A stretch of DNA of 64,000 nucleotides from Cystobasidiopsis lactophilus (taxonomy: Eukaryota > Basidiomycota > Agaricostilbomycetes > Agaricostilbales > Chionosphaeraceae): NCBI GenBank assembly GCA_001599975.1, contig BCIO01000004.1, forward strand, positions 967,434 through 1,031,433, given 5' to 3'. The notes beneath the pieces are model-generated. The model was not told the DNA's origin. It searched no databases and was given only the letters and a program-made list of their open reading frames with translations. Both the position numbers and the translations under genes were made by a program. Below are positions 24,743-36,055 of this stretch, in pieces; within the stretch, counting starts at the first letter, position 1; each line of letters begins with the position of its first letter.

Positions 24743-26352
24743 TCAAGAGGACTTCTTCTTCTTCAAAAAGTTGCTCTGCGTGCGACGATGATCGTTAACG
24801 AGGGATTTGAACTTGTTCGAGAATGGACTTACGAGATCACCCACTGGGTCCATGGAACGCGTGTTAGCGAGGCCTCCTTGATCAAGATCCATCACGTACA
24901 GGGCAAGGCCAAAGGGAACTGCAGCGACGGCAGCGCATCAGTAAAATTCTCTCTTGTCGCAATCCACCCAGAAGACCACTCACTCCGGTGCTGCCAAGGA
25001 CCAAGGCAATTTCGATGTACCAGCCGACGACCTGGATACCGAGAAGCCGATCAGCATCTTGTGTGATCCACGAAAAATCAACGATGGGATGCGCACGCAA
25101 GTCTGCGTCAAATCTCGTCAGCTTCAAGAATGCATATTCAAGATGCAGCGACCTCTACTCACCACGAATGCAAAGGCGCCACCAGTAACGAGCAAGCTGA
25201 GAGGAAAGAGTTTCAGAGTGGTCCTTGCGAATGCGTTTCTGGAAAACATACGTGTTGGCATGCGCAGCTGCGCCTTGCTCAAGGGCGTAGTAGGCGGCTC
25301 CAACGATGTATAAAGCCATGGCCAGTGTGAAGAACAAGATGGCGAAGCAAACGTTGGTACGAAGAGAAGCGACGAAAAGGACTGCAGCGTCTTGTGGGTT
25401 AGCCTGCTCACTTAGCCTAGAGCATAGGAGGCGAGGACTGACTGGTAGTCCAGATACCGAAGCTGAACCGATCTAAACGTGAGTACGATGTGGTCCTATC
25501 AGTGGAAACATTGAATGACTCACCAAATCACGTAGATAGCGATGCCGGAGTTGAACGCAGGGTCGGTTGCGCCACCCGCGAAGGCGCCAGTGATATTCTA
25601 CACTTCTGTGTCAGCTCCCTGTTCGTACAGTCAACAAGACGTACGTTGGTGGGGTCGTTCAGGAAACCGAATGCCAGCCAGAATGATCCGACTGTACAGG
25701 CAAGATTCTTGGTCCAGCTCGGTGTTTCTGACGACATACAAAACTTACAGCTGCAAAACACCACAAAGGGGAAACTATTGCCAACTGGAGGGCAAGAGGA
25801 GTCAGGTTGCCCGCAACAACATTCAGGCGGCACAACAAACTCACTGATGAACTCCATGATGCCCGCGATCCAAAGTCCAAGGCCTGGTAACCAGCGATTC
25901 AACTCTACGTTCTGGCGGTCAAATCATCCAGACGCACCGCCAACCAGGATGTACATGCCGCTGATGGCGATGGACGAGGTGGTGTCTGCGCCTCGCCAGC
26001 CCATCAGGTAGACGGACAGAGGAGTCAAAGACAGAAGATGCGCAAAGATGCCGAGTGCTGCACTCGACTATCAGTGGAGGCGTCCGAGCAAAAGTCAGCC
26101 ACCTCACCGGTCGGGTTGCCGAGACGCTTGGACAAGTCGCCCTTCGCTTGGTCGCCGCCTGGGGTCAGGTATAGCCTTGGATGGCAATTTTAGTGTCTGC
26201 TCTGTTCACTAGGTAACAAAAGACGCGACCAACCTCTCAAACTGTTCATTGGTGAGCTGAATGCTCATTGCCTTTTGGAGGGAGGAGCCGCCTTCCAAGT
26301 CGGCCAAAGTGCCACCGTTGGAGCCATTGGAAGGTTTGTCGTGGTGTGCCAT
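24743..26352 (-). CDS. GPR1/FUN34/YaaH (ATO) family acetate/ammonium transporter
   Basis: Six-span plasma-membrane transporter of the ATO family (acetate uptake or ammonium export). The start at 26352 gives MAHHDKPSNGSNGGTLADLE. The family signature NPT at helix one appears as GNPTALGIFAHLLSLTPLSV across an intron. Later blocks are ISGMYILVGGA, RWLPGLGLWIAGIMEF, FWLAFGFLNDPTN, NITGAFAGGATDPAFNSG, DAAVLFVASLRTNVCFAILF, TLLVTGGAFAFV and GWYIEIALVLGSTG. The protein ends VGDL then SNFLKKKKSS, so the last four residues form a KKxx dilysine tail. More than ten introns. One junction near helix six could not be placed exactly. Next to ADH it may handle acetate, but that is inference. Confidence 0.85.
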
Positions 26353-27119
26353 TGTAGGGATGTTTGCAAGAAAGAGGTTGAAGCTGAAAGAGAATAATCA
26401 ACAGGGCGAAAGCCAAACTTGCTTTCTGCGCCAGAGGGAAAATCCTGTTGCCGCCCTGCGGGACCGCATCATCAAGAAGCTCGCGGGCGATCGCACCATT
26501 GGCAAATCGTTGCCTCGGGGGGTCTGGACTGCCCAAATTCGACCACTCACGTCTGCTTGAAGGTTGTGCCCATTTTCGTGGGGTTTCCGCACCGTCCCTT
26601 TTGACCCCCCTTGAGAGGAACGCTTCGACTGGCGTTTCTATCCTCTCCACAATGGGAAGCTAGGCGATAGGAAGAGGCGAGATCTAGTACTAGTTATCAG
26701 CTCGGCTCAAAGATTAGAGCACATGCAGATTTCATCTCAGATCTCGCCAAGGCCAAGCCGGGGTGCGGAAGCTGTGCGGAACGAGTGAATTACAGAGCAG
26801 CCATGGCCCAAAGTGCTTCCTGGACAGCTGCAGCCAGGGCGCTTCTTTGAAGGTTTCATGGCAATGATGACCTCCCATCTTTGGTCGATGTAGCCCGAAT
26901 CCCTCCACGAGCTCATGCTGCGTCATTGGCGCAGCGCAAGACCTCTGCGTGGGCGTGTGCCAAGATGTTCTTCCTCTCGGTATATCACTGGTGCTCCTTT
27001 GGCGAGGCAAGTCTCTAAGCTATAATCCGGGGCTTGGTTCGGTACGGGGGTGGCTCAGCAGGCTCTCCAAAGATTGAGATGCGCGCGATCCTTTGAAACG
27101 ACTCTTTCTCAATAGAACC
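26353..27119. other. 0.77-kb intergenic region
   Basis: Between the transporter start and the FAD monooxygenase stop. No gene or repeat could be supported. Includes the ATO promoter. Confidence 0.4.
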
Positions 27120-29283
27120 CTAGGCCAGAGGAACGACGACGCACCAGTAAAGCAAGCGCAGGTTGAAAAGTTCAAGCAGGTGATGGTTACAAACTTGTGC
27201 GCTGCCATCGTATACATGTCGTGTGACCGAAGGGGAGTGGATCATTGCTTTTATGACGATGTCTTGTACATCTCTGTCGAAATGTGTAAGTGGCGCCAGC
27301 AGCGGTCGCCTAAGACGTTTGCTCCCACCTTTGGAACTTGCCGTCTTCCAGGCTTTCCCCCTCAGCTGGAGTTGTGGTTTTCCAGCCATAATCGGTCAGG
27401 CGTGAAGCGTCCCAAAGATATGAGATTCGACCGTAGACCCGCTGCAAGCAAAGCCGTCAAGGCCCAGCGCAGTCCGTAGCGTCGAACGAACACACCTTGA
27501 TGTACTTGGACGAGAAGCCGTCTTCAACACGGCCTCTTCGAGAGAAAAGCATTTTATTCAAGGTTGTGACGCAGACACTGGCTTGCGAGCAACCTGCATT
27601 CATGCGTTGAGTAAAGCAGGTGGTGGCATATAGGGTACAGCCAAACCTTGACCATATTGAGCATTCAACTGTTCATCAAATAAGACCTCATAAAATGCTG
27701 CGAAGAAGCGAGGTTACTTTTTGGCACACGTCCCCAACCGGCAAGAAATTTGATGGAGTGGTCTTTAACTCGGGCCAGCCGATTCGATGGCAAGGAGCTG
27801 ACCGGCTTGTCAGCTTTGCAAGTCACCACTGAAGGCGTAACGCACGCGGCTTGGCGAGCCACACTGGAGTCTCTGGCTGGGTTTTTACCAGCTCCTTCAA
27901 CAGTAGCATATGCTGTGGCCAATGCGGGCTGGACAAACACGTCAGTAAGAGCTGCACTCAACGGGAGAGCACTCACATTTGCTCCAGATAGACTGGAAAC
28001 TCTTCCAGAGTACGAGGTGCGCCTTCCTCACCACCCCAAAGGTTGGCAGAAATTAACAGCCTTTCATTCTCAATCCGACTCCAGAACATTGACTCTCGAG
28101 CGACACCACAAGCTGGACGAGAGCCCAGAATGTAGCCGTCGTTGGGTTGCACATCTGGGTCGAATTTCTGACGGTTGGGCAGCCTTGACAGATCAAAGAC
28201 CACGGTCGAGTCTGTATACAATGCTTGAGATTCATCGATCTTTCTCGCCAGAGTCCAGGTCGACTTACAGACAACCTTAGGGTCATAGGTGACCTTCTTC
28301 GGAGCCTCGTAGCCGATCTTGGGCAACCATTTGAGACCTGACTTGCTCCTAAGCTGCTGCGAACGCAAAGCAGTGCGCGCCACTTACTTCCTAGAGCCGG
28401 TCCGGTGCAGTCCAGGAAGAGCTCGCAGTCGATCTTTTCCGTGACGTCGCCCTTTCGAACTGTAGCTCGAGCGATGCGAGTGCCTTCGAGTTCGAGGCCC
28501 GTGATCGAAGATTTGTACATGACTTCCACGTTCAAACACCGCTCGGCGACCATCTTCCGTAGGACATTTTCCATGCCTCCGCGAGAGATGTACAGTGTCT
28601 CCGTCGAGTATCTATGTAAGGCGTGAGATAGAACCCTTCCCAGCGCATTGGACACGATCAAATCAGCTCACTCTTCGGGGTCTTGCCTCACACGGCCATT
28701 CAGGAAGAAAGGAAAGATGAAGTGTCCAACACGACCACCCGCTTTGCGGACCTGATCCTTGAAGTCGGGATAAAGCCCCTCGGTAGCCCTTGTGACAAAG
28801 GCGAGGAATGTGTGCAGTTGCAAGTATTGTAGGACGTATTTCCTGGGTTCCTTCTGGCCGATCTTGATGTCTTCAGACTCGACCATGATGACCTTTGGGC
28901 TGCGGGTTAAGCCGACGCTTTCGCGGTGTCGGCATTGTGGAATCGCGGACTTACTTTTTCGTAGTGCTTGCTACACACTGAAGCTGCCAGTAGTCCAGAG
29001 ATGGAGCCACCTTTCAATTCAAAGAAGGTCAGACCATGTCTTTGAAGAGTGATGAGAATTTAACGGGAGGCAAACCAGCGATCAAAGCCACGCCCTTCAG
29101 CTTGGGACTCTTCCTTGGCTTCTTCAAGTGTTTGAGGTCAAGCACAGCAGTGAATCGGTTCATAATTTGATGGTGAACGAAGCGCCAGGCAGCATAGAAG
29201 ACAACTAGGCCGGCAGCCGCCCGCACCCAAGTCGAGTGGACATCGAGCGGCAGATGCTCCAGCAAAGGGCTAGCTGGTGACAT
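27120..29283 (-). CDS. FAD-dependent monooxygenase with N-terminal membrane anchor
   Basis: Flavoprotein of the fungal FAD/NAD(P)-binding monooxygenase family. The start at 29283 gives MSPASPLLEHLPLDVHST, followed by a hydrophobic helix (VRAAAGLVVFYAAWRFV) that should tether it to a membrane. The dinucleotide fold is KGVALIAG spliced to GSISGLLAASVCSKHYEK. Next come the segment GHFIFPFFLNGRVRQDPEE, TETLYISRGGMENVLRKM, and ELFLDCTGPALG. The C-terminal half emerges only after splicing: PCHRIGWPELKTTPSNFLP, then VGD joined to LNAQYGQGCSQASVC (the family GD...NP-x-x-GQG flavin motif, here with NAQYGQG), then RVYGRISYLWDASRLTDYGW and DVQDIVIKAMIHSPSV. The stop is at 27120. About ten introns with GTGCGT or GTAAGT donors. 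Substrate unknown. Confidence 0.85.
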
Positions 29284-29836
29284 TGGTGTGTGCAACAGCA
29301 GAACAGCATAATTAGAACACGATCCATTGGATTGCCTATGTGGAGCGGGTTCACTCTGCGGCGGGCGAGCCAAGCGCTCAAATTGGAGTGCGGGGTCAAG
29401 ATGAGCCGCGGCGAAGGAAGAAAGTCGCGGTCCCATCGCTATGGCATATCCACCCGAGGGGGCGCAGTCATTATATTCAGGAGCGCAATGTCACAATGCA
29501 TGGCTGAAGCGCAGCAGCAGCAGCAGCCTTCCCCAGTCCCAGTTTTTGATGGGCCATCCCTAGGCAGCATCATTAGAGCATGTAAGCCGCAGTGTGCACC
29601 CTGTAGAAGCATAATGAATAAGCGACTGGGGATTGCAGGGAGGGGGAAAAAAAACCTGCCAAGTGGCAATCGTCGGGCCGCCCGTACAGTGAACTTGAGG
29701 GCAAGCCGGTAGTTGATTTCCAGCAGCACGGCGAGGTCGCAAGGCCTGACAGGCAACTTGCCAAGACAGAGTTCAGCCCGTGCCTCCCGACGAGACCAAT
29801 GGTGACTCACTGAAGGACTAACGCAAGAGCCAGCTA
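29284..29836. other. intergenic region with a CAG-type microsatellite
   Basis: About 550 bases between the FAD monooxygenase start and the Sec2 stop. A short GCA/CAG run lies at about 29512-29528. No gene seen. Includes the monooxygenase promoter. Confidence 0.45.
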
Positions 29837-32574
29837 TCAGTCCATGCCGAACTCGTCCTTCAAGTTGGCGAGCAAGTTGTCGAGGTCGCTGGAAACGTCC
29901 CGTGGCATGCTGTTGGCCTCCTGCATCTGCTTTTCCTTCAAGCGGCCCGCCCTGGACCAAAGGTGGCGCGTCTCAAACGACGACGGCGAGCCTTCGCGGC
30001 GCTCAGTAGATGCTTCAAACTTGTCCAAAAAGGCGCGCGAGGCCATCGGCTGGGCAATGGGCCGGGTGATGGAGTCTTGGCGGGACACCGGTGAGTCCGA
30101 GCCTCCGCCTGGCGTTGCTGCTCGCCTGTCCGCCGAGGCAGCGCGAAGGGACGTGCTGCGTGTGGCTTGGGGCGAGTTGTCCGAGCGGGCCCTGGCCAAA
30201 TGCTGAGAACGCAAGGCGTTGAGGTTGGGAGGCGGCGCAGGAGGTTGGTCTGCCGGTGGTGGCGAGAGCGTGGACGACGAGATGCTGTCTTTGGACGAGT
30301 GGCTGGCAGTGGTAGAGGTACTGCTTCTGGAAGACAGCCGAGCTGGACCAGTGTTGGTGCGCATCAATCCAGGCCGGCGAGGCAGGCCGGTGCCAGGGAA
30401 AGGCAGGCTGGTTTTGGGCGCCTCCAACACTGGCGGTGGAGCTGGCGGCGGCGGAGAGTAGTGAGGTGCCAAGGCCGCGGCGATGGCTTCCTCCTCCTGC
30501 TTCCTCTCGTCTGCCTCCGCCGTGCTGCTGTGGACGACGACCACCTCCTCCTCGTCTTCTTCGTCCGCAGGTGGAACAGACAGTGCAAGACCCATCGGAC
30601 CAGCAGCATTCAGCCTAGGTGGCGGCGACAGCCTTTGAGGGAAGACGTCCCTCGAAGTGAAGGACGACTCTTCGTGCACATCGTGCGAGTCCCAGGAGAT
30701 GGTGGAGACGGTGTCGATGGACGACGATGTACCAGAACGAGGCAAGCCGAATTGCCTGTCAACCAAGCTGGGCTGGAGGGAAGCGGCGGAAGATACGGTG
30801 GAGGAACGAGAGAGGCCTGCCTGCTGTTGCTGCTCGAGGCGAGAGGTGAAAGCGTTGACCGAGCTGATAGACTCAGCCGAGGAGCTGTATCGGGTGGCAG
30901 AGGCCGGAGCTTGACTGGTAGGTAGGACGAACCCTTTTGGCCGCGCGGTAAACGTGCGCTCTGGGGAGTCCTCGCCGGCGCTACCGAAGTCCAGCTCGGT
31001 AGCATCCTCCCGTTCCCGGCCAGCAGGCTCGTCAAACAACATTTCTTGCTGATCTTGAAACACTTCGGGCGCCGTGGTGGGCATTGGCGTCGGCTCGCCC
31101 TCGTCCATCGAATCCAGGTCGCTGTCCTCCACCGCCAAAGTTCTGGCCAAGTCTTGATCCGGCTCGCTGTCGTAATTGGCTTCCTCTGCTGGCTTTGCGG
31201 GCCCACTGATGAGATTCCGCGCGCCGAACGAGCGCTTGAGAGGTTCAGGCTCCGTTGGTGCAGGCTCCACCTCGGGCGGTGACGATTGGGGGTCTAGGTC
31301 TTCAGCTGGCTCGGAAGCAGAAGCTGCATCTTTGACAGCTGGCGGCAGGTCAGAGACCGGCAGGGACGGCGACTTTCGACGGAAAGCCGAAAGCCAGGAC
31401 TTGGCCACATCGAGGCCAGGCGAGATTGGGCTCTTGGAGTCCGAGCTCCGGTTGTTTTCCGGGGAGAGGCTTTCGAGCGAAGTGCTGAAAGTGGACTCGG
31501 AGCGGGGAATGGAGAGGGATAGGGTGCTTTCCGTGGAAGAGGCCGACGAGGTGGTCGTGCTGATGGCGGGCGCAACCTCCTCCTGTTCGACGTTGACCTC
31601 ATGGAGCACCTGCTGGGTCTGCTCCAACGTTTTGGCTTTTAATGCGGCCACCTCACTCTTCAACACGGCCAGCTCCTCCGCCAATTGGGCTTTGGACCGG
31701 CGCTCGTCGGCCACCATCTTGTTGGCCTCCTCAAACAGCTCTTGAGACAAAGACTCGAGCTCGGTCTTGAGGTTCTCGTAGTCTTGTGTGAGCTTGTTGT
31801 GCGACGTCAGCAAGGTGTCGTGACGCTGCTGGAGCGAGCCGTGCTGCGAGGTCATGCTCTGCAGGGCGGCTTGGGCTGTTGCCAAGTTGGCGGCGGAGGC
31901 GTTGTGCTGTTGGTTGAGGGCATGCAATTGAGCCTGTAGTCGGGACACATCCTCGTCCTTGCTCCCTCCTCCGGCGTCGGGCTCGATGGGCGACCTTGGC
32001 AGCGGGGGCAGAAGGTCAGACGACGACCCGTTGTGGCTCGCGGGCGCTGAGCTTGGCATTGGCGCCTGCGGGTACAGGTTCGGCCTCTTCTTGCGCCAAA
32101 AGGACAGGCTGCGCTCCCGGGCCATGCCTTCGCCGCCGGCCCCTGCTGGCATCCCCGAACCCAAAACAGGAGAGCTGTTCATGGGCGGCGAGTCGGTGCT
32201 CCCCAGCTCGGGCGTCCGGTGGCTGTTGTTCTTCTTTCTGAGCGCGTCCTCTAGCATCTCCGCGTTCGCTTCGGCCAGGGCCAGGTTGGATTTGGCGATC
32301 TTGGCTTCTGCTTCGAGCTCGGCCTGCTGCGTTTGCATCTCGACGAACCTCGAGGCCTGGCAATTCGGCCGGCGGTTTTAAGCGCGTGTTTGTATAGCAT
32401 AGAAAGGGAGAGCAGACGAACGAGCACGTCAAAGGCGTCAATCAGCCGCCTAAGGCCATCCCGGTTCGAGGGCGTCAAATCGGGCGACAGGATCAGGCGG
32501 CGGGCATAGGCAATGTCGAACCCGGACTGCTGGCCGGTAATGATGCACTGGTGGCATTCAGGGCAGCGCTCCAT
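29837..32574 (-). CDS. SEC2: Sec2-type Rab guanine-nucleotide exchange factor
   Basis: Large protein of about 880 residues that should activate a Sec4-type Rab on secretory vesicles. Exon 1 starts MERCPECHQCIITGQQSGFD. An intron with donor GTGCTC and acceptor TTGCCAG joins LIDAFD to ASRFVEMQTQQAELEAEA, and the rest is one long exon. A coiled coil runs through the first third. The hallmark Sec2/Rabin8 segment LSQELFEEANKMVADERR is present at about residues 255-272. The remaining 600 residues are disordered, rich in Ser/Pro/Glu, with many candidate phosphosites, ending in DLDNLLANLKDEFGMD, a conserved-looking acidic helix. A CxxC-x2-C at the very N-terminus is unusual for the family. Function well supported by the coiled-coil hallmark; partner Rab inferred. 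Confidence 0.82.
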
Positions 32575-32877
32575 CCCTTGGGACTCAAGGGGGAGCGAAG
32601 AGCGTCGGACACGGTCGATTGTGGCCAGGAAAACAAACAGCCAAGTCGTTTTGAAAAGGGCGTCGATGGCAGCCCAAAAGCTTATAATGGACTTGCACTT
32701 TTGAGCTGCAACGATGGCCCGGGATTCGACGTCAATCGTGACCTAGCGAACGCCCTCCGTTGCGAACAAGCTGTCCCCGCGCCTTGTCTTCCCCAGTGGC
32801 ATAGCAATCTGACCTCTTAGAAACCCGGTAAAGGGATAGTTGGTAGGCCGGAGAACGTCTGTACAGGTACTTTGAGC
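32575..32877. other. intergenic region
   Basis: About 300 bases between the Sec2 start and the end of the MYND gene. Presumably the SEC2 promoter. Nothing else seen. Confidence 0.4.
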
Positions 32878-34055
32878 CTAATGGTGGCGCGAATCAAGGG
32901 GAAAAGAGCTTACTTCGATCCCTGAACACGGATGCGGCGAAGGATGGAACATCAGCTCAGAAGAAGCCAATACGCTCTAGTAAACCCACCTTTTCCAGCT
33001 GCGACGAACTGTTTCGTCAGGGACTGGAAGCCCGTGGCATCGAAATCGAGGATCTCTTGCGGAATGGGCTTAATGACCGCCGAGGCGAGCTGTTGGACGG
33101 TTTGAGCTGTCTGATTATGGAGAATGAAAAGATGACTTCATAGGCACTTACATGCTCATAAAACAATGCGTAACGTGTGGCTCCCAAGTGACCTTGCGCA
33201 AGGTACTGTGGGTACACCCCTTCGAACATGGAGTTCCATTCTCGAACGGTCTTGCCCGCTGCGTGGATGCTGACGTATTCCCGCACCGACAGCAAATTAA
33301 AGCCCTCGATCTTGAAGAAAGATTGGGCTGGTGTGTCTGCTGTGGCGTCGGGTCGAATCTCCAAATGAATGGTCACGACCTTGTCGCGGTAAGCCCTCTC
33401 TGGCACCGGTCGCCGCATCTTCCATAGGCCCAGGGCTTCCCACAGGCACTGTTCGAGGAGTCGGCCATACTGGTGCTGGAATTCCGAGAGTAAATGTGAC
33501 ATCTGCTGCATGCTTAGCGAGAGGCTGTCGGACACAGAGAGGTTTTCCATCGTTTTGAGGGACTCGAAGCTTTTCTGGAGGAGTTCACAGTGGGAGCGAT
33601 GTGTTTTCCAATCCAGACGCTGGCACTCTTTCGAGCAGTAACGCAGGGATCTGCAAGCGCCACACTTTTGGAAGGAACCGGGCTTGTGTTCAAGGTTGGG
33701 GCATTCCTCGCGAGAACACTGTTGAGATTGGCCATCGTGAGTACTGAAAGCGTGTGGAAAAGAGAGTAAGGCCTACGCGTGAAGTGGTGAGAGAGCCGCC
33801 TGCGATCACGTTGCCCGCACTTAACACCTTGGCCACACTGAGTTGGGAAGGCCTTTTACAGGCATTCTTGTGGCCCGTCTTCCAATCCTCTTTCTGGCAG
33901 TCAACGGAGCAATAGCACTATGCGAGGACGGTCTGTGCGGTCAAATGCTTGCTGTCGAATGCCACCCAGAAAGCTTCACTCACGCAAGATCGGCACCCAG
34001 AACAGACCTTGAAAGAGCGAGGACCTTCGACTTCGGTACACGAAGAATTACAGCA
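32878..34055 (-). CDS. protein with two MYND zinc fingers
   Basis: MYND fingers bind proline-rich peptides in partner proteins. The first finger is split by an intron with donor GTGAGT: SFKVCSGCRSC joins CYCSVDCQKEDWKTGHKNAC. After the linker PSQLSVAKVLSAGNVIAGG an intron (GTAGGC to CAACAG) leads to the second finger, FQKCGACRSLRYCSKECQ continuing LDWKTHRSHC, with all seven cysteines and the histidine. The C-terminal 200 residues (SLSMQQMSHLLSEFQHQYG, then EGFNLLSVREYVSIHAAGK) have no named domain. A final intron leads to QEILDFDATGFQSLTKQFV and a short last exon. The first exon was not found, so the start near 34055-34100 is open, and the last stop is tentative. Two tandem fingers in one protein depends on the splice between them; two adjacent genes is the alternative. 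Confidence 0.68.
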
Positions 34056-34554
34056 CTATGTACTGAGACGCGTCAAACAACTTGCCCACGCTGGATGGAG
34101 CGCGATGCTTGTGGACCGACTTGCATTTCGATGCGCTTTATCGTTCGAAGGGCACATTTCTGGGTCGCAGTAGAGAAAGATCCCCAAACCTCAGTTTAGT
34201 CGTTGGTCGTAGCGCCTCGACAGTTGACACGGACAAGGCAATGAAGCTTGGTCGGACCGAAATTTCAGCAGTGCATTGCGAAACCGGGGCCTTGCTTGAC
34301 CGACCCTGTGCGGCAACGCAACACCAAGGTGAGTTCACAGTGTGAGTGGTTTCCTCGGCGACGAAGGTCGTGGTGCTTATACAAGGAAGCTCCGAGCTCT
34401 GCGGCCCATTGAATCTAGTCTTAGCTTGGTGGCGAAGAGGTGGTATTGCAAGTGATTTTCAGGAGCCGCAACAGAGTGAATGTAGAGCTATTATAACACT
34501 AACAAAGCCAAGGCAAGAGCGAACAAAACAGAATGCGGAGATGGTATTGTAGTT
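34056..34554. other. region upstream of MYND gene
   Basis: About 500 bases that should hold the missing first exon and promoter of the MYND gene. Plus-strand frames cross it without a recognisable motif. Confidence 0.35.
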
Positions 34555-34999
34555 TCAGCCTTCATAGACCGTAATCCCTTGTATCGCGCACGTCAAAACA
34601 GCGTTATTGCTCGTATCCCAGCCCAATTGCATGCCATACGGACACGCGGAACTCCACGTTGTCGAGCCCGCCAGATACTGGACCGATTGGCTGAGTAGTT
34701 TTCCACAGTGAGCCACTACCTGCCATCGGTCTCGACAAGTGCTCACCCGAGGTAAGTCGTCGCGTGGTTCCATATCTGACAACCCCATCCACTTCTCTCT
34801 GGCTGGGAGCTGATAGGGTCCCCTAGCTGTGGCATGACTCCAGTGCTGGCACACGACACCAATCCCTTCGTCGCATTGTTGACAATCAAATGCCCCATGC
34901 CGATCGAGTTGTCGGCCTTCCTGTAGCTCAAATGCTGGTCTGCAAACAGTCAGCGCTGTACACTAAAGCGAACGGACGACCACCGACAATTCCAGCCAT
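34555..34999 (-). CDS. small protein, possibly secreted, family unknown
   Basis: Short gene assembled from three exons. MAGIV joins across an intron (acceptor TTTGCAG) to QHLSYRKADNSIGMGHLI and VNNATKGLVSCASTG, then WGCQIWNHATTYL. A second intron (donor GTGAGC) joins to the last exon, which in the frame used here gives SVQYLAGSTTWSSACPYG and CAIQGITVYEG with a stop at 34555. Four to five cysteines and small size recall secreted proteins, but no signal peptide is visible, so an upstream exon may be missing. Not recognised. Shares a weak N-x-ATKG block with the protein at 36056-36818. Confidence 0.4.
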
Positions 35000-36055
35000 G
35001 CTGATCTTGAGTTGAGGCGCGCCAGGCTGATCATGTCTTCAGAAGCAGAGCAATTGCCTGTCAACAAGAGACGCACCAATCTGCTTGCCCAGGCCTCTGT
35101 GTCACAGGCGTCAACAATGTTCAGAAGAGAGCAGACTAAGGCTCCTCACAGGTCAGAGATCGGCCCAGGCGTCTGAAAGAGATCATCGCGCGCTCGAAGC
35201 TGGCGGAGCTCTGTCCCGCTCGCAAGAGCTAAGCACAATCATAAGCCAGCGCCAAAGGTTGCTTCTCGCCAAGGGACACACAAGAGAGGAAGCAAAGGCA
35301 CAGGAGTGGCGTGGGCAAGGGCAAGTCGTACGAGACCATTTCGACGTTTGCCGGTGGTGCAAGCACGAGAGTGCAAGTAGAGAGAGGCTGCAATTTCTGA
35401 ATCGAGGCCTGTCATGGGTGGAGAAGGGCAAGCACGTCTGCTTCATCGAAGGCAGGTACGGCAGAAGTGGCAAGAAGGTGTACTGTCTGAGCAGAGAGAA
35501 CCGCAGAACAAGTCAAAAGATACAAGAATCAAGTCCACGGACCACAGACACATGCAGAGCCACTGTACGACGGTTCTTCGAGCCGAGCTGCACTTGCGAC
35601 AGAATGAGTCCTGCGAACGGAATGTGGCACGCCAAGGCACGAATGCGCTTGTTAAAATCACCCAAGTCACTCATACATATGCTTGGCTGTCCACGTCGTC
35701 GAGGACCGCGGAGTGTGGTGATTGTGGACAAGAATTGGCGGGGGGCAAAGAAAGCAAGTCGCGGCGCGAAATCAGGCGACGACGTCGGTGGCGACAGATC
35801 CCAAACTTGTGTCACGCAGTAATCGGCCCAAGGCCCGTTCTTCATGCAAAACTAGGGATGTGATGGGTCAAACACACGCCAACATGGCAAGCCCAGCGCT
35901 GTCTGGAGCAATTTTCAACCCTGCGCCGCTGTTTGTGCACCCCGTATCCACGCTAATGCCACTAAAAGGACACGAAATCAATTGAAATCGGTCTTCAAAG
36001 GTCATGACGCCTACACGGATGCCGCTAAAATGAGGCTGTAGTACATAGCGCAACC
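35000..36055. other. 1-kb region without a supported gene
   Basis: Open frames overlap on both strands around 35085-35860, but neither shows a motif, a signal peptide or family-like splicing. The 5' exon of the small gene at 34555-34999 may lie at its left end. Confidence 0.35.

Noticed and set aside
29512-29528. CAG/GCA microsatellite
   Set aside because: Short and intergenic; recorded but not treated as a finding.
30167-30925. 252-codon plus-strand open frame
   Set aside because: Antisense to the Sec2-type gene; arises from its GC-rich Ser/Pro codons and has no motif.
35085-35822. 245-codon plus-strand open frame
   Set aside because: Arg/Ser/Gln-rich without domain, overlapped by open frames on the other strand, no splice logic; too weak to call.
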